Source: an uncultured Castellaniella sp. | GTDB taxonomy: Bacteria > Pseudomonadota > Gammaproteobacteria > Burkholderiales > Burkholderiaceae_B | Direction: 5' to 3' | Assembly: GCF_937988725.1 (NCBI RefSeq) | Contig: NZ_CALKHS010000009.1 | Coordinates: 533,744 to 597,743 of the forward strand | DNA: 64,000 nt | Shown here: one piece after another, positions 17,391 to 26,923 of the stretch | Layout: every line of letters begins with the position of its first letter | How positions within the stretch are numbered: the first letter of the stretch is position 1 | Position numbers and translations under genes: made by a program | Notes under the pieces: model-generated | What the model was told of the DNA's origin: nothing | Databases searched by the model: none | The model's input: the letters and a program-made list of their open reading frames with translations, nothing else

Positions 17391-17747
17391 CTATTTGAGA
17401 TTGTGGTAGTAGGCTGCGACGTCGGCCATGTCCTGTTCGGTCAGGGACTTGGCGATGGCATCCATGGTCGGAAAGGAGCGGGCGCCGCTGGCGTATTCCT
17501 TGAGCGCCGCGACGATGTATTCCGCGTTCTGACCCGCAATCATGGGGACATGGTACAACTCGGGATAAGCCGCCTTGTATTCCTGAATACCGTGGCAGCC
17601 GATGCACATGGAAACCTTCTGGGAACCCGCCTGCGCATCACCCTTGATCGCCGGAGCATCCGCCGCCATGGCGGCCCCCGCGAACAAACAGGTCACCAGC
17701 AAGCTGGCAGCCTTAAAACCATGCCTTGTCATTCCGTGTGACTTCAT
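17391..17747 (-). CDS. Class I cytochrome c, single haem
   Basis: This 118-residue protein has a signal peptide (SLLVTCLFAGAAMAAD) and one CIGCH haem motif. Its PMIAGQNAEYIVAALKEY segment parallels the neighbouring cytochrome. ATG 17747 has AGAGG upstream; ATG 17732 is an alternative. The pair looks like the two halves of a diheme c4 encoded separately. The electron donor and acceptor are unknown. The operon is divergent from the MoxR gene. Confidence 0.86.
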   Translation of the reverse strand: MKSHGMTRHGFKAASLLVTCLFAGAAMAADAPAIKGDAQAGSQKVSMCIGCHGIQEYKAAYPELYHVPMIAGQNAEYIVAALKEYASGARSFPTMDAIAKSLTEQDMADVAAYYHNLK

Positions 17748-17910
17748 ATGGCCTCTGTCTCGTGTTTCGAATTTTATGTCGGCATCGGCCGCCCTCTTGC
17801 CGGGCCGATGAGGCATACTGATTGTACGATAGTTGCCCCGATACAGACAGCCATCGAATGTTGAACCCTATAACAACACGCCCTCGCGCCGCCGGGCGCG
17901 CGCAGAACCC

Positions 17911-18771
17911 ATGACCGATGCCGCCGTTTCCTCCGATTCCCGACGTTTTCAGGGCACTGACCGCTACGTCGCCACCGACGCCCTGAAAATGGCCGTCAAC
18001 GCGGCCCTGACCTTGCAGCGCCCCCTGCTGGTCAAGGGCGAACCCGGCACCGGCAAGACGCTGCTGGCCGAGGAAGTCGCCCGGTCCCTGGGCCGCCCCC
18101 TGCTGCAATGGCACATCAAGTCCACGACCAAGGCGCAGCAGGGCCTGTACGAATACGACGCCGTCTCGCGCCTGCGCGATTCGCAGCTGGGCGACGACCG
18201 CGTCCACGACATCGGCAACTACATCGTGCAGGGGGTGCTGTGGCAGGCCTTCGCATCCGACACGCCCTGCGTGGTGCTGATCGACGAAATCGACAAGGCC
18301 GACATCGAATTCCCCAACGACCTGCTGCGCGAACTGGACCGCATGGAATTCCATGTGTACGAAACCCGGCAGACTATCCAGGCGCGGCACAAGCCGTTGA
18401 TCATCATCACCTCGAACAACGAAAAGGACCTGCCGGACGCCTTCCTGCGGCGCTGCTTTTTCCATTACATCGAATTCCCCGACCGCGCCACGCTGACCGA
18501 CATCGTCGCCGTGCACTTTCCGCGCCTGCGCGAAGACATCCTCGGCGCGGCCCTGGACGTGTTCTTCCGCCTGCGCGACGTGCCCGGCCTGAAGAAACGG
18601 CCGTCCACGTCCGAATTCCTGGACTGGCTGCGCCTGCTGCTGGCCGAATCCGTGGCGCCGCAGACCCTGGCCCAGGGAGACATCCCGCCGCTGGCCGGCG
18701 CCCTGCTGAAGAACGAACAGGACCTGAACCTGCTGCAGCGGCTCTCCGCCCTGGCGCAGCGCGGGCGCTAG
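17911..18771 (+). CDS. MoxR family AAA+ ATPase
   Basis: This 286-residue chaperone-like ATPase has Walker A GEPGTGKT, Walker B VVLIDEIDKAD, sensor 1 IITSNNEKDLPDAFLRR and the C-terminal lid. MoxR ATPases usually act with a von Willebrand A-domain partner in metal insertion or assembly of periplasmic or membrane complexes. Such a partner is encoded two genes downstream. ATG 17911 (MTDAAVSS) is chosen over an upstream ATG in the promoter region. Confidence 0.9.
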   Translation: MTDAAVSSDSRRFQGTDRYVATDALKMAVNAALTLQRPLLVKGEPGTGKTLLAEEVARSLGRPLLQWHIKSTTKAQQGLYEYDAVSRLRDSQLGDDRVHDIGNYIVQGVLWQAFASDTPCVVLIDEIDKADIEFPNDLLRELDRMEFHVYETRQTIQARHKPLIIITSNNEKDLPDAFLRRCFFHYIEFPDRATLTDIVAVHFPRLREDILGAALDVFFRLRDVPGLKKRPSTSEFLDWLRLLLAESVAPQTLAQGDIPPLAGALLKNEQDLNLLQRLSALAQRGR

Positions 18772-18857
18772 GCCGCCCCGGTCACCGGGCTCCGGCGCTT
18801 CCCCGACGAAGCGTTCCGTTTCCAGACACGCAACCCACCCACTCCAGGCACTTCCTC

Positions 18858-19472
18858 ATGAGCACATCCGCATTCACCACCCTGCCCGCCCCCGTCACCC
18901 TGGAAGGCCACGGCGTCCGCCTGGTCCCCCTGTCCCCGGACCACGTCGCGGGGCTGCAGGCGGCGGCCGCCGACGGCGAACTGTGGACGCTGCGGATCAC
19001 CTCGGTCCCGGAGCCGGAACACGCCGGCGTCTACGTGGCGGCCGCCCTGCAAGGCCAGGCCGACGGCCACATGCTGCCCTTCGCCGTGACGGACGCCGCC
19101 AGCGGGGCGGTCCTGGGCACGACGCGCTATCACGACATCGTGCCCGCGCTGGCGCGGCTGGAGATCGGCTACACCTGGTACGGCCGGTCCCGGCAGCGCA
19201 CGCACGTCAACACCGCCTGCAAGCTGCTGTTGCTGGAACACGCCTTCCAGGCCCTGGGCGCCGCCGTCGTGGGATGGCGCACGGACAACTACAACACAGC
19301 CTCGCAACGCGCCATCGAGCGGCTGGGCGCCCATCGGGACGGCGTGATCCGCCATCACGCCCTGCGCCGCGACGGCACCGTGCGCGATACGGTCATGTAC
19401 AGCCTGCTGGCCGGCGAATGGCCGGAAGTCCGCGCCCATCTGCGCTATCAGCTGCAGCGGCCGCGCGGCTGA
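18858..19472 (+). CDS. GNAT family N-acetyltransferase (RimJ/RimL-like)
   Basis: This 204-residue protein opens with the typical VTLEGHGVRLVPLSPDH. It contains the acetyl-CoA loop region HVNTACKLLLLEHAF and the closing NTASQRAIERLGAHRDGVIR of the Acetyltransf_3 group. The substrate is unknown. It lies between the MoxR ATPase and its probable VWA partner on the same strand (86 and 30 base gaps), which suggests co-transcription. Confidence 0.85.
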   Translation: MSTSAFTTLPAPVTLEGHGVRLVPLSPDHVAGLQAAAADGELWTLRITSVPEPEHAGVYVAAALQGQADGHMLPFAVTDAASGAVLGTTRYHDIVPALARLEIGYTWYGRSRQRTHVNTACKLLLLEHAFQALGAAVVGWRTDNYNTASQRAIERLGAHRDGVIRHHALRRDGTVRDTVMYSLLAGEWPEVRAHLRYQLQRPRG

Positions 19473-19502
19473 GCCGCGGGCCGTCCGAATCACGCATTCT
19501 TC

Positions 19503-20672
19503 ATGCTGATCGACTTCTTCACCCGCCTGCGCAACGCCGGCATCCCGGTCTCCATCCAGGAATACCTCAGCCTGCTGGAACTCCTGCGCAGCCCGGCCGC
19601 GCCCGCCAGCACAGAAGACTTCTATCACCTGGCCCGCATGGCGCTGGTCAAGGACGAAACCCGCTACGACCGCTTCGACCAGGTCTTCGCCGCCTTCATC
19701 GGCCAATTGCAGGCCCGCGCCGGCAAGCCCGACATCCCCGCCGACTGGCTGCTGCAGACCATCCGCAAGCATCTCAGCGACGCGGAAAAAGCAGCGCTGG
19801 AAAAGCACGGCTGGGACCGCCTGATGGAGATGTTCCGCGAACGCCTGGCCGAACAGAAGGAACGCCACGCCGGCGGCAGCAAGTGGATCGGCACCGGCGG
19901 CTCCTCGCCGTTCGGGCACGGCGGCTATCATCCCGAAGGCATCCGCGTCGGCGGCCCCTCGGCCGGCAATCGCACCGCCGTCAAGGTCTGGGAACAGCGC
20001 CAGTACCGGGACTACGACGACCAGCAGACCCTGGGCACGCGCAACTTCAAGGTGGCGCTGCGCCGCCTGCGCCGTTTCGCCCGCCAGGGCGCGGCCCTGG
20101 AACTGGACATGCCCGGCACCATCCGGGGCACCGCGCAGCAGGCCGGGCTGCTGGACCTGCGCTGGGTGCCCGAGCGCCACAACGCCGTGAAGGTGCTGAT
20201 GCTGCTGGACGTGGGCGGCAGCATGGACGATCACGTGGCGCGCATCGAATCGCTGTTCTCGGCCGCCCGCAGCGAATTCAAGCACCTGGAAGTCTTCTAC
20301 TTCCACAACTGCCCCTACGAATCGGTCTGGCGCCACAACGAACGGCGCCACGGCGCGCGCATCGACACCTGGGACCTGCTGCGCAGCTACGGCGAGGACT
20401 GGCGCCTGATCCTGGTGGGAGACGCGTCCATGAGCCCCTACGAACTGCTCTATCCGGGCGGCTCCATCGAACACAACAACGCCGAGACCGGCGCCGCCTG
20501 GCTGCAGCGCATGCTGAACCACTGGCCGCACGCCGTCTGGCTGAATCCGGAGCCCTCCGGATCCTGGCCCTACCGCCAGTCCATCGCCATCGTGCGCGAG
20601 CTGATGCACGACCGCATGTACGGCATGACGATGGACGGACTGGAACAGGCGATGCGATTCTTGGCAAAATAG
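19503..20672 (+). CDS. VWA domain protein (CoxE-like), MoxR partner
   Basis: This 389-residue protein has an N-terminal helical part (LIDFFTRLRNAGIPVSIQEYL) and a C-terminal von Willebrand A domain. The metal site reads LLDVGGSMDDH, so the usual DxSxS has Gly in place of the first Ser. LILVGDASMSPYEL supplies the later MIDAS region. Proteins of this type accompany MoxR ATPases. No signal peptide is visible, so it is probably cytoplasmic. Confidence 0.85.
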   Translation: MLIDFFTRLRNAGIPVSIQEYLSLLELLRSPAAPASTEDFYHLARMALVKDETRYDRFDQVFAAFIGQLQARAGKPDIPADWLLQTIRKHLSDAEKAALEKHGWDRLMEMFRERLAEQKERHAGGSKWIGTGGSSPFGHGGYHPEGIRVGGPSAGNRTAVKVWEQRQYRDYDDQQTLGTRNFKVALRRLRRFARQGAALELDMPGTIRGTAQQAGLLDLRWVPERHNAVKVLMLLDVGGSMDDHVARIESLFSAARSEFKHLEVFYFHNCPYESVWRHNERRHGARIDTWDLLRSYGEDWRLILVGDASMSPYELLYPGGSIEHNNAETGAAWLQRMLNHWPHAVWLNPEPSGSWPYRQSIAIVRELMHDRMYGMTMDGLEQAMRFLAK

Positions 20673-20719
20673 CCGGTCCGCCGCCTCGTCGTCGATCCGC
20701 GCCCTGATTGGACATTCTC

Positions 20720-23530
20720 GTGAAATTCATGCCGATGCATCGCCCCGCCGCTCTCCCCGCCCTGCTGGCCCTGTGCAGCCTGCTGCTGATGGGCATCCAG
20801 GGTCCCGCGCAGGCCCAGGCCGCCGCACCCCCCGCACAGGCCGCGCCGCAGCAGGCCCCGGCCGCCCCGCCTCAGGGCATCCGGCAGGTCGTCATGATCG
20901 AAGGCGTCACCGAATACCGGCTGGAAAACGGCCTGACCGTGCTGCTGGCCCCCGACGACTCCCGCGCCCAGACCACGGTCAACATGAGCTACCGGGTCGG
21001 GTCGCGCAACGAAGGGCCGGGCGAGACCGGGATGGCGCACCTGCTGGAACACCTGCTCTTTCGCGGCAGCCCCGAGCACCCGGACGCCCTGGCGGAATTC
21101 TCGCGGCGCGGGCTGGCGGCCAACGGCTCCACCACCACGGATCTGACCAACTACTACGCGACCTTCGCCAGCAACCCGAATACCTTGCGCTGGTACCTGG
21201 CCTGGCAGGCCGACGCCATGCTGAACGCCCGCATCGGCCGCGCCGACCTGGACGCGGAAATGCCGGTGGTGCGCAATGAAATGGAGCAGGGAGAGAACAG
21301 CCCCTTCAGCATGCTGCTGCAGCAGACCGACGCCGCCGCCTATGTCTGGCATCCCTACGGACGCAGCGTGATCGGCGCCCGCTCGGACGTCGAACACGTG
21401 GACATCGAGCAACTGAGGGCCTTCTATCACCGCTACTACCAGCCCGACAACGCCGTGCTGATCGTCACCGGGCGCTTCGACGCCGCGCAGACCCTGCAAT
21501 GGATCGCCCGGGATTTCGGTCCCCTCGCGCGGCCCGAACGCGCGCTGCCGCCGGAATACACGGTCGAGCCCGTGCAGCAGGGTGCCCGCGCCGTGACCTT
21601 GCGGCGGGCGGGCGGCAGCCCCATCGCCATCGTCCAGTACCACTTCCCGGAAGGCGCCAGCGACGCGTACACGGCCCTGTCCCTGGGCACGGACATGCTG
21701 GCCGACAGCCCGGCCGGCCCCCTGTACCGGGCGCTGGTCCAGACCGGCCAGGCCGGCAGCGTCTTCGGTTTCGCGCGCGCCATGAAGCAGCCCGGATACG
21801 TCGTGTTCGGGGCGCAGCTGCAGCCCGCGGCCGATCCCCATGCCGTGCTCGCCACGCTGGAAAAGACGCTGGAATCGGGCGGCATCGACCAGCTGGACCA
21901 GGCCGCGCTGGACCGCAGCCGCACCGCCTGGCTGAACCAGTGGAAGCAGGTCTACAACCAGCCCGCCAATCTGGCCGACGCCCTGTCCAACGCCGTATCG
22001 CGCGGGGACTGGCGGCTGTTCTTCATCGAGCCGATGCGCATCCGCGCCCTGAAGCTGGACGACATCCGGCGCCAGCTGCACGCCTGGCTGCTGCCCAGCA
22101 ACCGCACCAGCGGCCTGTATCTACCGACGCCCGATCCCGTCTATGCGCCGGCGGCGCCCGCCGCCGACCTGGGCCCCTGGATCGCCCAACTGAAGACCGG
22201 CACCGACCGCCCCGCCGTGGCCAGCTTCGACACGGACCCGCAGGCCCTGGACGCGGACACCCGGCGCAGCACGCTGAACCTGCCCAACGGCCCGGTCACC
22301 CTGGCGCTGCTGCCCAAGGCCACGCCGGGAGACCAGGTCCATGCCTACATGCGCCTGCGCTTCGGCGCCGCCGAGCAGATGCGCGGCCTGGGCCTGGTGC
22401 CGTCGATCACGGCCGCCATGCTGCTGCGCGGGGCCGACGGACTTTCCCGCCAGCAGATCGAGGACCGGCTCAACGCGCTGGATTCCGACCTGAGCTTCAG
22501 CGGCGGCGGCAACACGCTGACCGTGACCATGCGCAGCTCCCGCGACCATCTGCCGGACCTGCTGGCCCTGACCTTCCGCCTGTTGCGCCATCCCGCATTC
22601 CCGGCGGCGGAACTGAGCGAGCTTCAGCACGCCCTGCTGGGCAATATCGAAGACGAAGCCGTCAGTCCCGCCTGGCTGGTGCGCAACACCCTGGAGCGCC
22701 AGGACCAGCCCTGGAAAAGCGACGACATCCGCTACACCCCCACGGCGCAGGAACTGCTGAAGGACACGCAATCGCTGACCCCCGCCGCCCTGAAGCAGTT
22801 CCACGACCGCTTCTACGGCGCCGGCGGCATCCAGCTGTCCGTGGTCGGCGACTTCGACCCGCAAGCCGTCGAACACAGCCTGCGCGCGGGACTGGAAGGC
22901 TGGCGGCAGGCGCCGGCCTACGAACGGGCCATGGAACCCTGGTATCCCATCGCGCCCGAAGTCTTCCACATCCCGGCGCCGGGCAAGGCCAATGCCAATT
23001 ACCTGGCCGCGCTGCAGCTGAAGCTGCAGGACACCGACCCCCGCTGGCCCGCCCTGATCCTGGCCAACTACCTGCTGGGCGGATCGGAGGATTCCCGCCT
23101 GTGGCAGGCGATCCGGGTCAAGGGCGGCCTGTCCTACACGGTGGGCAGCTCGCTGCAAGCGTCGTCCTGGGAGCCTTCCGGCAGCTGGACGTTCTTCGCC
23201 ACCATGGCATCCCAGAACGCCCAGGCGCTGCAGGACGCCATGGTCAAGACGCTGAGCGACACGCTGAAGAACGGATTCACCCAGGACGAAGTGGACCAGG
23301 GCGTGAAATCCCTGCTCAATTACCTGAAGCTGGGCCGCTCCAACGACAGCTGGCTGGCGGACCACTGGCTGGACTACCTGGATACGGGCCGCAGCTTCGC
23401 CTGGCAGCAGCGCATCATCGACCAGTTGAAGAGCCTGAAGGCCGGGCAGGTGAACGCGGCGATGCGGGATCTGCTCAAGCCCGGCGAACTCAGCATCGCG
23501 GTGGCCGCCGATCCCAAGGCGAAACCCTGA
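20720..23530 (+). CDS. M16 family zinc metallopeptidase (two-domain, exported)
   Basis: This protein of about 936 residues has a signal peptide (LPALLALCSLLLMGI, cleavage near AQAQA). It has two M16 halves. The N-terminal half carries the inverted zinc motif HLLEH (GMAHLLEHLLF) and the downstream Glu in NEMEQGEN. The C-terminal half has the R/Y-type segment (VKGGLSYTVGSSL). It should degrade peptides in the periplasm. The start is uncertain among GTG 20720, ATG 20729 and ATG 20735. I chose GTG because a weak TTGGA lies 7 bases upstream. Confidence 0.9.
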   Translation: MKFMPMHRPAALPALLALCSLLLMGIQGPAQAQAAAPPAQAAPQQAPAAPPQGIRQVVMIEGVTEYRLENGLTVLLAPDDSRAQTTVNMSYRVGSRNEGPGETGMAHLLEHLLFRGSPEHPDALAEFSRRGLAANGSTTTDLTNYYATFASNPNTLRWYLAWQADAMLNARIGRADLDAEMPVVRNEMEQGENSPFSMLLQQTDAAAYVWHPYGRSVIGARSDVEHVDIEQLRAFYHRYYQPDNAVLIVTGRFDAAQTLQWIARDFGPLARPERALPPEYTVEPVQQGARAVTLRRAGGSPIAIVQYHFPEGASDAYTALSLGTDMLADSPAGPLYRALVQTGQAGSVFGFARAMKQPGYVVFGAQLQPAADPHAVLATLEKTLESGGIDQLDQAALDRSRTAWLNQWKQVYNQPANLADALSNAVSRGDWRLFFIEPMRIRALKLDDIRRQLHAWLLPSNRTSGLYLPTPDPVYAPAAPAADLGPWIAQLKTGTDRPAVASFDTDPQALDADTRRSTLNLPNGPVTLALLPKATPGDQVHAYMRLRFGAAEQMRGLGLVPSITAAMLLRGADGLSRQQIEDRLNALDSDLSFSGGGNTLTVTMRSSRDHLPDLLALTFRLLRHPAFPAAELSELQHALLGNIEDEAVSPAWLVRNTLERQDQPWKSDDIRYTPTAQELLKDTQSLTPAALKQFHDRFYGAGGIQLSVVGDFDPQAVEHSLRAGLEGWRQAPAYERAMEPWYPIAPEVFHIPAPGKANANYLAALQLKLQDTDPRWPALILANYLLGGSEDSRLWQAIRVKGGLSYTVGSSLQASSWEPSGSWTFFATMASQNAQALQDAMVKTLSDTLKNGFTQDEVDQGVKSLLNYLKLGRSNDSWLADHWLDYLDTGRSFAWQQRIIDQLKSLKAGQVNAAMRDLLKPGELSIAVAADPKAKP

Positions 23531-23664
23531 AGACGGACTCCGCGCCCGCACAGGACGCGCCCCTGCGATGCGGCCGCGATGCCCGCACCCGGCAACGGCG
23601 GCGGCCTTCCAAGCGCCCGATCATTGCCCTTTCGAGCGAGGCTCGCTACAATTCATCGATCACA

Positions 23665-23676
23665 CAAATCGATTTG
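23665..23676. promoter_or_regulatory. Candidate LacI-type operator upstream of the amidohydrolase
   Basis: CAAATCGATTTG is a perfect 12-base palindrome 41 bases before the amidohydrolase start. The same AAATCGATTT core occurs twice upstream of the NCS2 permease, and a LacI-type regulator is encoded between the two units. Confidence 0.65.
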
Positions 23677-23717
23677 GGGAAATGCCTGGAAGACTGCAGG
23701 ATTTCCCGGAGGACGCC

Positions 23718-25115
23718 ATGACGGACCGCCTGAAGGACATGCATGAACATCCGGCGCTGCTGCTGCCGGACCTGACGCTGCTGCCGGAGGGCGCCCGGCG
23801 CGGGCACGCCGTGCTGGTCGAGGGCGGCCACATCCGGGACGTCGGCCCCGCGGACGGATTCCAGGCGCTGGAAGTCCCCCGGATTCCGCTGCCGGGCCGG
23901 CTCCTGATGCCCGGCTTCATCGACGCCCATCATCATCTGACGCAGTCTTTCGGCAAATCCCTGGTGTTCGGCGAACCGTCCGAGATCTTCAAGCGGGTCT
24001 GGGTGCCGATGGAACAGTTCATGGACGAGGATGCCATCGAGACCGCCACCCGGCTGGCCGCCTGGGAATCGCTGCGCGGCGGGTTCACCACGGTGGCGGA
24101 CGCGGGCACGCGGGCCTCGGCGGACGTCGGCCTGCTGGCGGACGCGACCTCCAGCGTCGGGCTGCGTTGCGTGCTGGGCGTGATCTGCAACGACCTCCAG
24201 GGCGGTGCACAGGTCGCCAGCCGCGCGGACATCGAACGGCTCGCCCGGAAGCACCTGACGCGCTGGCATGGCCACGACCTGGTGCATCCCTCGCTGGCGA
24301 TCTCCATCCCCGAAGCCGCGACGGACGAGGTGCTGGTCGCGGTGACCAAGCTGGCCCGGGACGCCTCCGTCTGCTTTCAAACGCACCTGAACGAACACCT
24401 GGCGGCTGTGGAACGCTCCCTGGTCGCCACCGGGCACCGGCCCCTGCAAAGACTGGCCCGGCTGGGGGCCATCGGCCCGGAACTGCTGGCGGCCCACGCC
24501 ACCTTGCTGACCACCGACGAGATCCTGCTGCTGCGCGACAGCGGCGGGGCCATCAGCTACAACCCGGTCGCCAGTTCCTGGAAAGGCAATGCCGTGGCCC
24601 CCGCCCTGCTGCTCAGCGAGCTGGGCGCGCGCGTCGGCCTGGGCACCGACGGCACGCGCAGCGACGCGTTCCGCCTGCTGGACGCCGCGGAAACGGCCCA
24701 GCGCTTCGCCTACACCATGGCGGCGGGCGACTCCTCCTCCGGCGGCGGCTGGATCTGGCTCGACCAGGGGCTGCGCGGCGGCGCCGACGCCGTCGGGCTG
24801 GGCGGCAAGGTCGGGGAAATCCGTCCGGGCGCCTATGCCGACCTGCTGGTGATCGACCTGGACACACCCGAATTCGTGCCCAGCTGGGATCCGGAATGGG
24901 AACTGGTCCGCCTGGGCAACCGGGACCAGATCGAATCGGTGATCGTCCACGGCCGCCTGCGGCTGGACCACGGCCACCCGGTGGACTGGGACGGCGGGCG
25001 CCTGCTGGAGAAAGCCCGGGAAACCGCCCAGCGCATCGTCGCCTCGGCCCCGATCCAGCGGATCGATCCCTCGGCCTCCGAACACCGCGCCCTCTGGAAG
25101 GCGCGCCATCCATGA
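23718..25115 (+). CDS. Amidohydrolase of the TRZ/ATZ (guanine deaminase-like) group
   Basis: This 465-residue metal-dependent deaminase or chlorohydrolase works on a nitrogen heterocycle or similar substrate. The metal ligands are visible: the HxH pair in GFIDAHHHL, a His in FQTHLNEH, a further His in AAHATLLT and the catalytic Asp in GLGTDGTRSD. ATG 23718 has a CGGAGGA ribosome binding site. Its stop overlaps the start of the TauE/SafE gene. The nearby nucleobase permease and regulator suggest purine, pyrimidine or triazine-like compounds as substrate; this is inference. Confidence 0.87.
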   Translation: MTDRLKDMHEHPALLLPDLTLLPEGARRGHAVLVEGGHIRDVGPADGFQALEVPRIPLPGRLLMPGFIDAHHHLTQSFGKSLVFGEPSEIFKRVWVPMEQFMDEDAIETATRLAAWESLRGGFTTVADAGTRASADVGLLADATSSVGLRCVLGVICNDLQGGAQVASRADIERLARKHLTRWHGHDLVHPSLAISIPEAATDEVLVAVTKLARDASVCFQTHLNEHLAAVERSLVATGHRPLQRLARLGAIGPELLAAHATLLTTDEILLLRDSGGAISYNPVASSWKGNAVAPALLLSELGARVGLGTDGTRSDAFRLLDAAETAQRFAYTMAAGDSSSGGGWIWLDQGLRGGADAVGLGGKVGEIRPGAYADLLVIDLDTPEFVPSWDPEWELVRLGNRDQIESVIVHGRLRLDHGHPVDWDGGRLLEKARETAQRIVASAPIQRIDPSASEHRALWKARHP

Positions 25116-25822
25116 GCAGCACCGCCCTCTACCTGATCGGCCTGACCGTCTTCGTCTCGGCCTTCGCCCAGGGAGCCAGCGGGATGGGATTCGCCATGCT
25201 GGCGGCGCCAGTGGTCAGCCTGTTCGCCCCCACCCTGATTCCCGTCATGCTGCTGGTGCTGATGATTCCGCTCAACGCCTACATAGGCTGGCGCGAAAGG
25301 GCCGCCATCGACTGGAATGGCGTCAAGCTGATCAGCATCGGCCGCTTCGCCGGCACATTCCTGGGCCTGTGGATACTGCTGATCGTCAATCTGCACCAGC
25401 TGGCCCTGCTGATCGGCTGGTCCACCCTGATCGCGGCCGTCGTCGCCTTGCTGTCGCCCTCGTTCGACATGAACCGCACGGGGCTGGGCATCGTCGGCCT
25501 CATCACCGGAATCACGGAGACCTCCACCGGAGTCGGCGGTCCGCCGCTGGCCCTGGCGTACCAGCACAAACGCGGCCCCGTGCTGCGCGCCACCGTCGCC
25601 CTGTGCTTCCTGGTGGGCGAGGTCATCTCCCTGATCGTGCTGGCCGTCAGCGGCCAGATCCACGCCGACACCCTGCTGATGTCCGCCAAGATGCTGCCTT
25701 TCCTGGCGCTGGGCTCCTATGCCAGCAAATTCGTCCATCACCGGCTGGACGGTCCCTTATTGCGTTACATTGTGCTTGGATTCTCCAGCATCTCAGGCAT
25801 CGTCGTGATCCTGCAGGCGTAA
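25112..25822 (+). CDS. TauE/SafE (TSUP) family membrane transporter
   Basis: This 236-residue integral membrane protein has about eight hydrophobic segments. It carries the family features QGASGMGFAM near the N-terminus and the repeat-related TSTGVGGPPLALAYQ in the middle. Family members move sulfite, sulfoacetate or other organic anions. The ATG overlaps the amidohydrolase stop (ATGA), so translation is coupled. It may export a breakdown product of the amidohydrolase reaction. Confidence 0.85.
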   Translation: MSSTALYLIGLTVFVSAFAQGASGMGFAMLAAPVVSLFAPTLIPVMLLVLMIPLNAYIGWRERAAIDWNGVKLISIGRFAGTFLGLWILLIVNLHQLALLIGWSTLIAAVVALLSPSFDMNRTGLGIVGLITGITETSTGVGGPPLALAYQHKRGPVLRATVALCFLVGEVISLIVLAVSGQIHADTLLMSAKMLPFLALGSYASKFVHHRLDGPLLRYIVLGFSSISGIVVILQA

Positions 25823-25839
25823 TTCAATCCACGGACCAG

Positions 25840-26850
25840 ATGACAACAAGCAGACAGAAGTTCAAGCGGGTGACCATAGCCGACGTGGCGCGCGAGGCCG
25901 GCCTGTCCCCCACGACAGTCTCCCACTCCCTGAACGGCATCGGCCAGGTCGATCCCAAGACCCGGCAGCACGTCAAGGACGTCGCCGCGCGCCTGAAATA
26001 CCGGCCCAGCGTGCGGGCGCAGCGCCTGCGCACGGGCCGCTCGAATGCGATCGCGCTGCTGTCCTCCATGCCCTCCGCCGTCTCCGCCGGCGCCTCGCAG
26101 CTGGGTTTCTTCACCGAACTCGCCATGGGCTCGGCGCGGACCGCGCTGCTGCGCGGCTACGTGCTGCTGCTGGCGCCTCCCGTGGACCAGTGCAATCCGC
26201 TGGCCCTGCTGGACATGGACGGCGCGATCCTGCTGGAACCCGCGCAGGCGGATCCCGTCGCCCAGGAGCTCGACGAGCGCGGCATCCGCTACGTCACGAT
26301 CGGGGCGGCCCCCGGCCCCATGAACATCGACCTGCGCCACGGCGAGGCGGCGGACCTGCTGCTGCGGCATCTGCTGGACGTCGGCGCGCAATCCATCGGC
26401 CTGATCCTGGGCAGCAACGGGCGGGCCTCCCAGGAAGCATTCCGCGCGCGATACCTGGCCCTGGCGCAAGAGCGCGCCTTCACGCCCATCATTCACGAAG
26501 CCCCCGAGGAAGCAGGGGAAAAGGCGGGCTACGACGCGACCCGCCGGCTGCTGCAACAGCACCCCGGGCTGGACGCTCTGTGCGTGCCCATCGACACCTT
26601 CGCCTCGGGCGCGGCGCAGGCCGCCGCGGATGCCGGCCGCGGCATCGGCCGGGGCTTGCGGCTGGTCACCCGCTACGACGGCCTGCGCGCGCGCACCTGC
26701 CAGCCTCCGCTGACCGCCGTGGACCTGCACCTGGACGCGATTTCGGCGGCCGCCGTGGATCTGCTGCTGCAAACCCTGGACGGCCGTCCTCCGCAGCCCA
26801 TGGACACGCCCCCGCCCGCACTCATCGCCCGGGCGTCCTCCCTGGGCTAG
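25840..26850 (+). CDS. LacI family transcriptional regulator
   Basis: This 336-residue repressor has the N-terminal LacI HTH (VTIADVAREAGLSPTTVSHSLNG) and hinge (RPSVRAQRLRTGRSNAIALL), followed by a periplasmic-binding-protein-like effector domain. It lies 17 bases after the transporter gene in the same operon. Its most likely sites are the AAATCGATTT palindromes before the amidohydrolase and before the convergent NCS2 permease. A terminator follows. Confidence 0.9.
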   Translation: MTTSRQKFKRVTIADVAREAGLSPTTVSHSLNGIGQVDPKTRQHVKDVAARLKYRPSVRAQRLRTGRSNAIALLSSMPSAVSAGASQLGFFTELAMGSARTALLRGYVLLLAPPVDQCNPLALLDMDGAILLEPAQADPVAQELDERGIRYVTIGAAPGPMNIDLRHGEAADLLLRHLLDVGAQSIGLILGSNGRASQEAFRARYLALAQERAFTPIIHEAPEEAGEKAGYDATRRLLQQHPGLDALCVPIDTFASGAAQAAADAGRGIGRGLRLVTRYDGLRARTCQPPLTAVDLHLDAISAAAVDLLLQTLDGRPPQPMDTPPPALIARASSLG

Positions 26851-26865
26851 GATCCCGCGACGAAG

Positions 26866-26896
26866 AAGGGGCGGCTCATCAAGAGCCGCCCCTTTT
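26866..26896. terminator. Terminator between the lacI-type gene and the NCS2 permease
   Basis: AAGGGGCGGCTC (26866-26877) pairs with GAGCCGCCCCTT (26883-26894) around an ATCAA loop, with TTTT on the plus strand. It lies between convergent genes and probably serves mainly the plus-strand operon. Confidence 0.8.
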
Positions 26897-26923
26897 CGCA
26901 CTGCCCGAAAGCCTGCGGCGACC

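Noticed and set aside
24167..25111. Upstream extension of the TauE/SafE frame
   Set aside because: It overlaps the amidohydrolase in another frame; the transporter start ATG 25112 overlaps the amidohydrolase stop in the usual coupled way.
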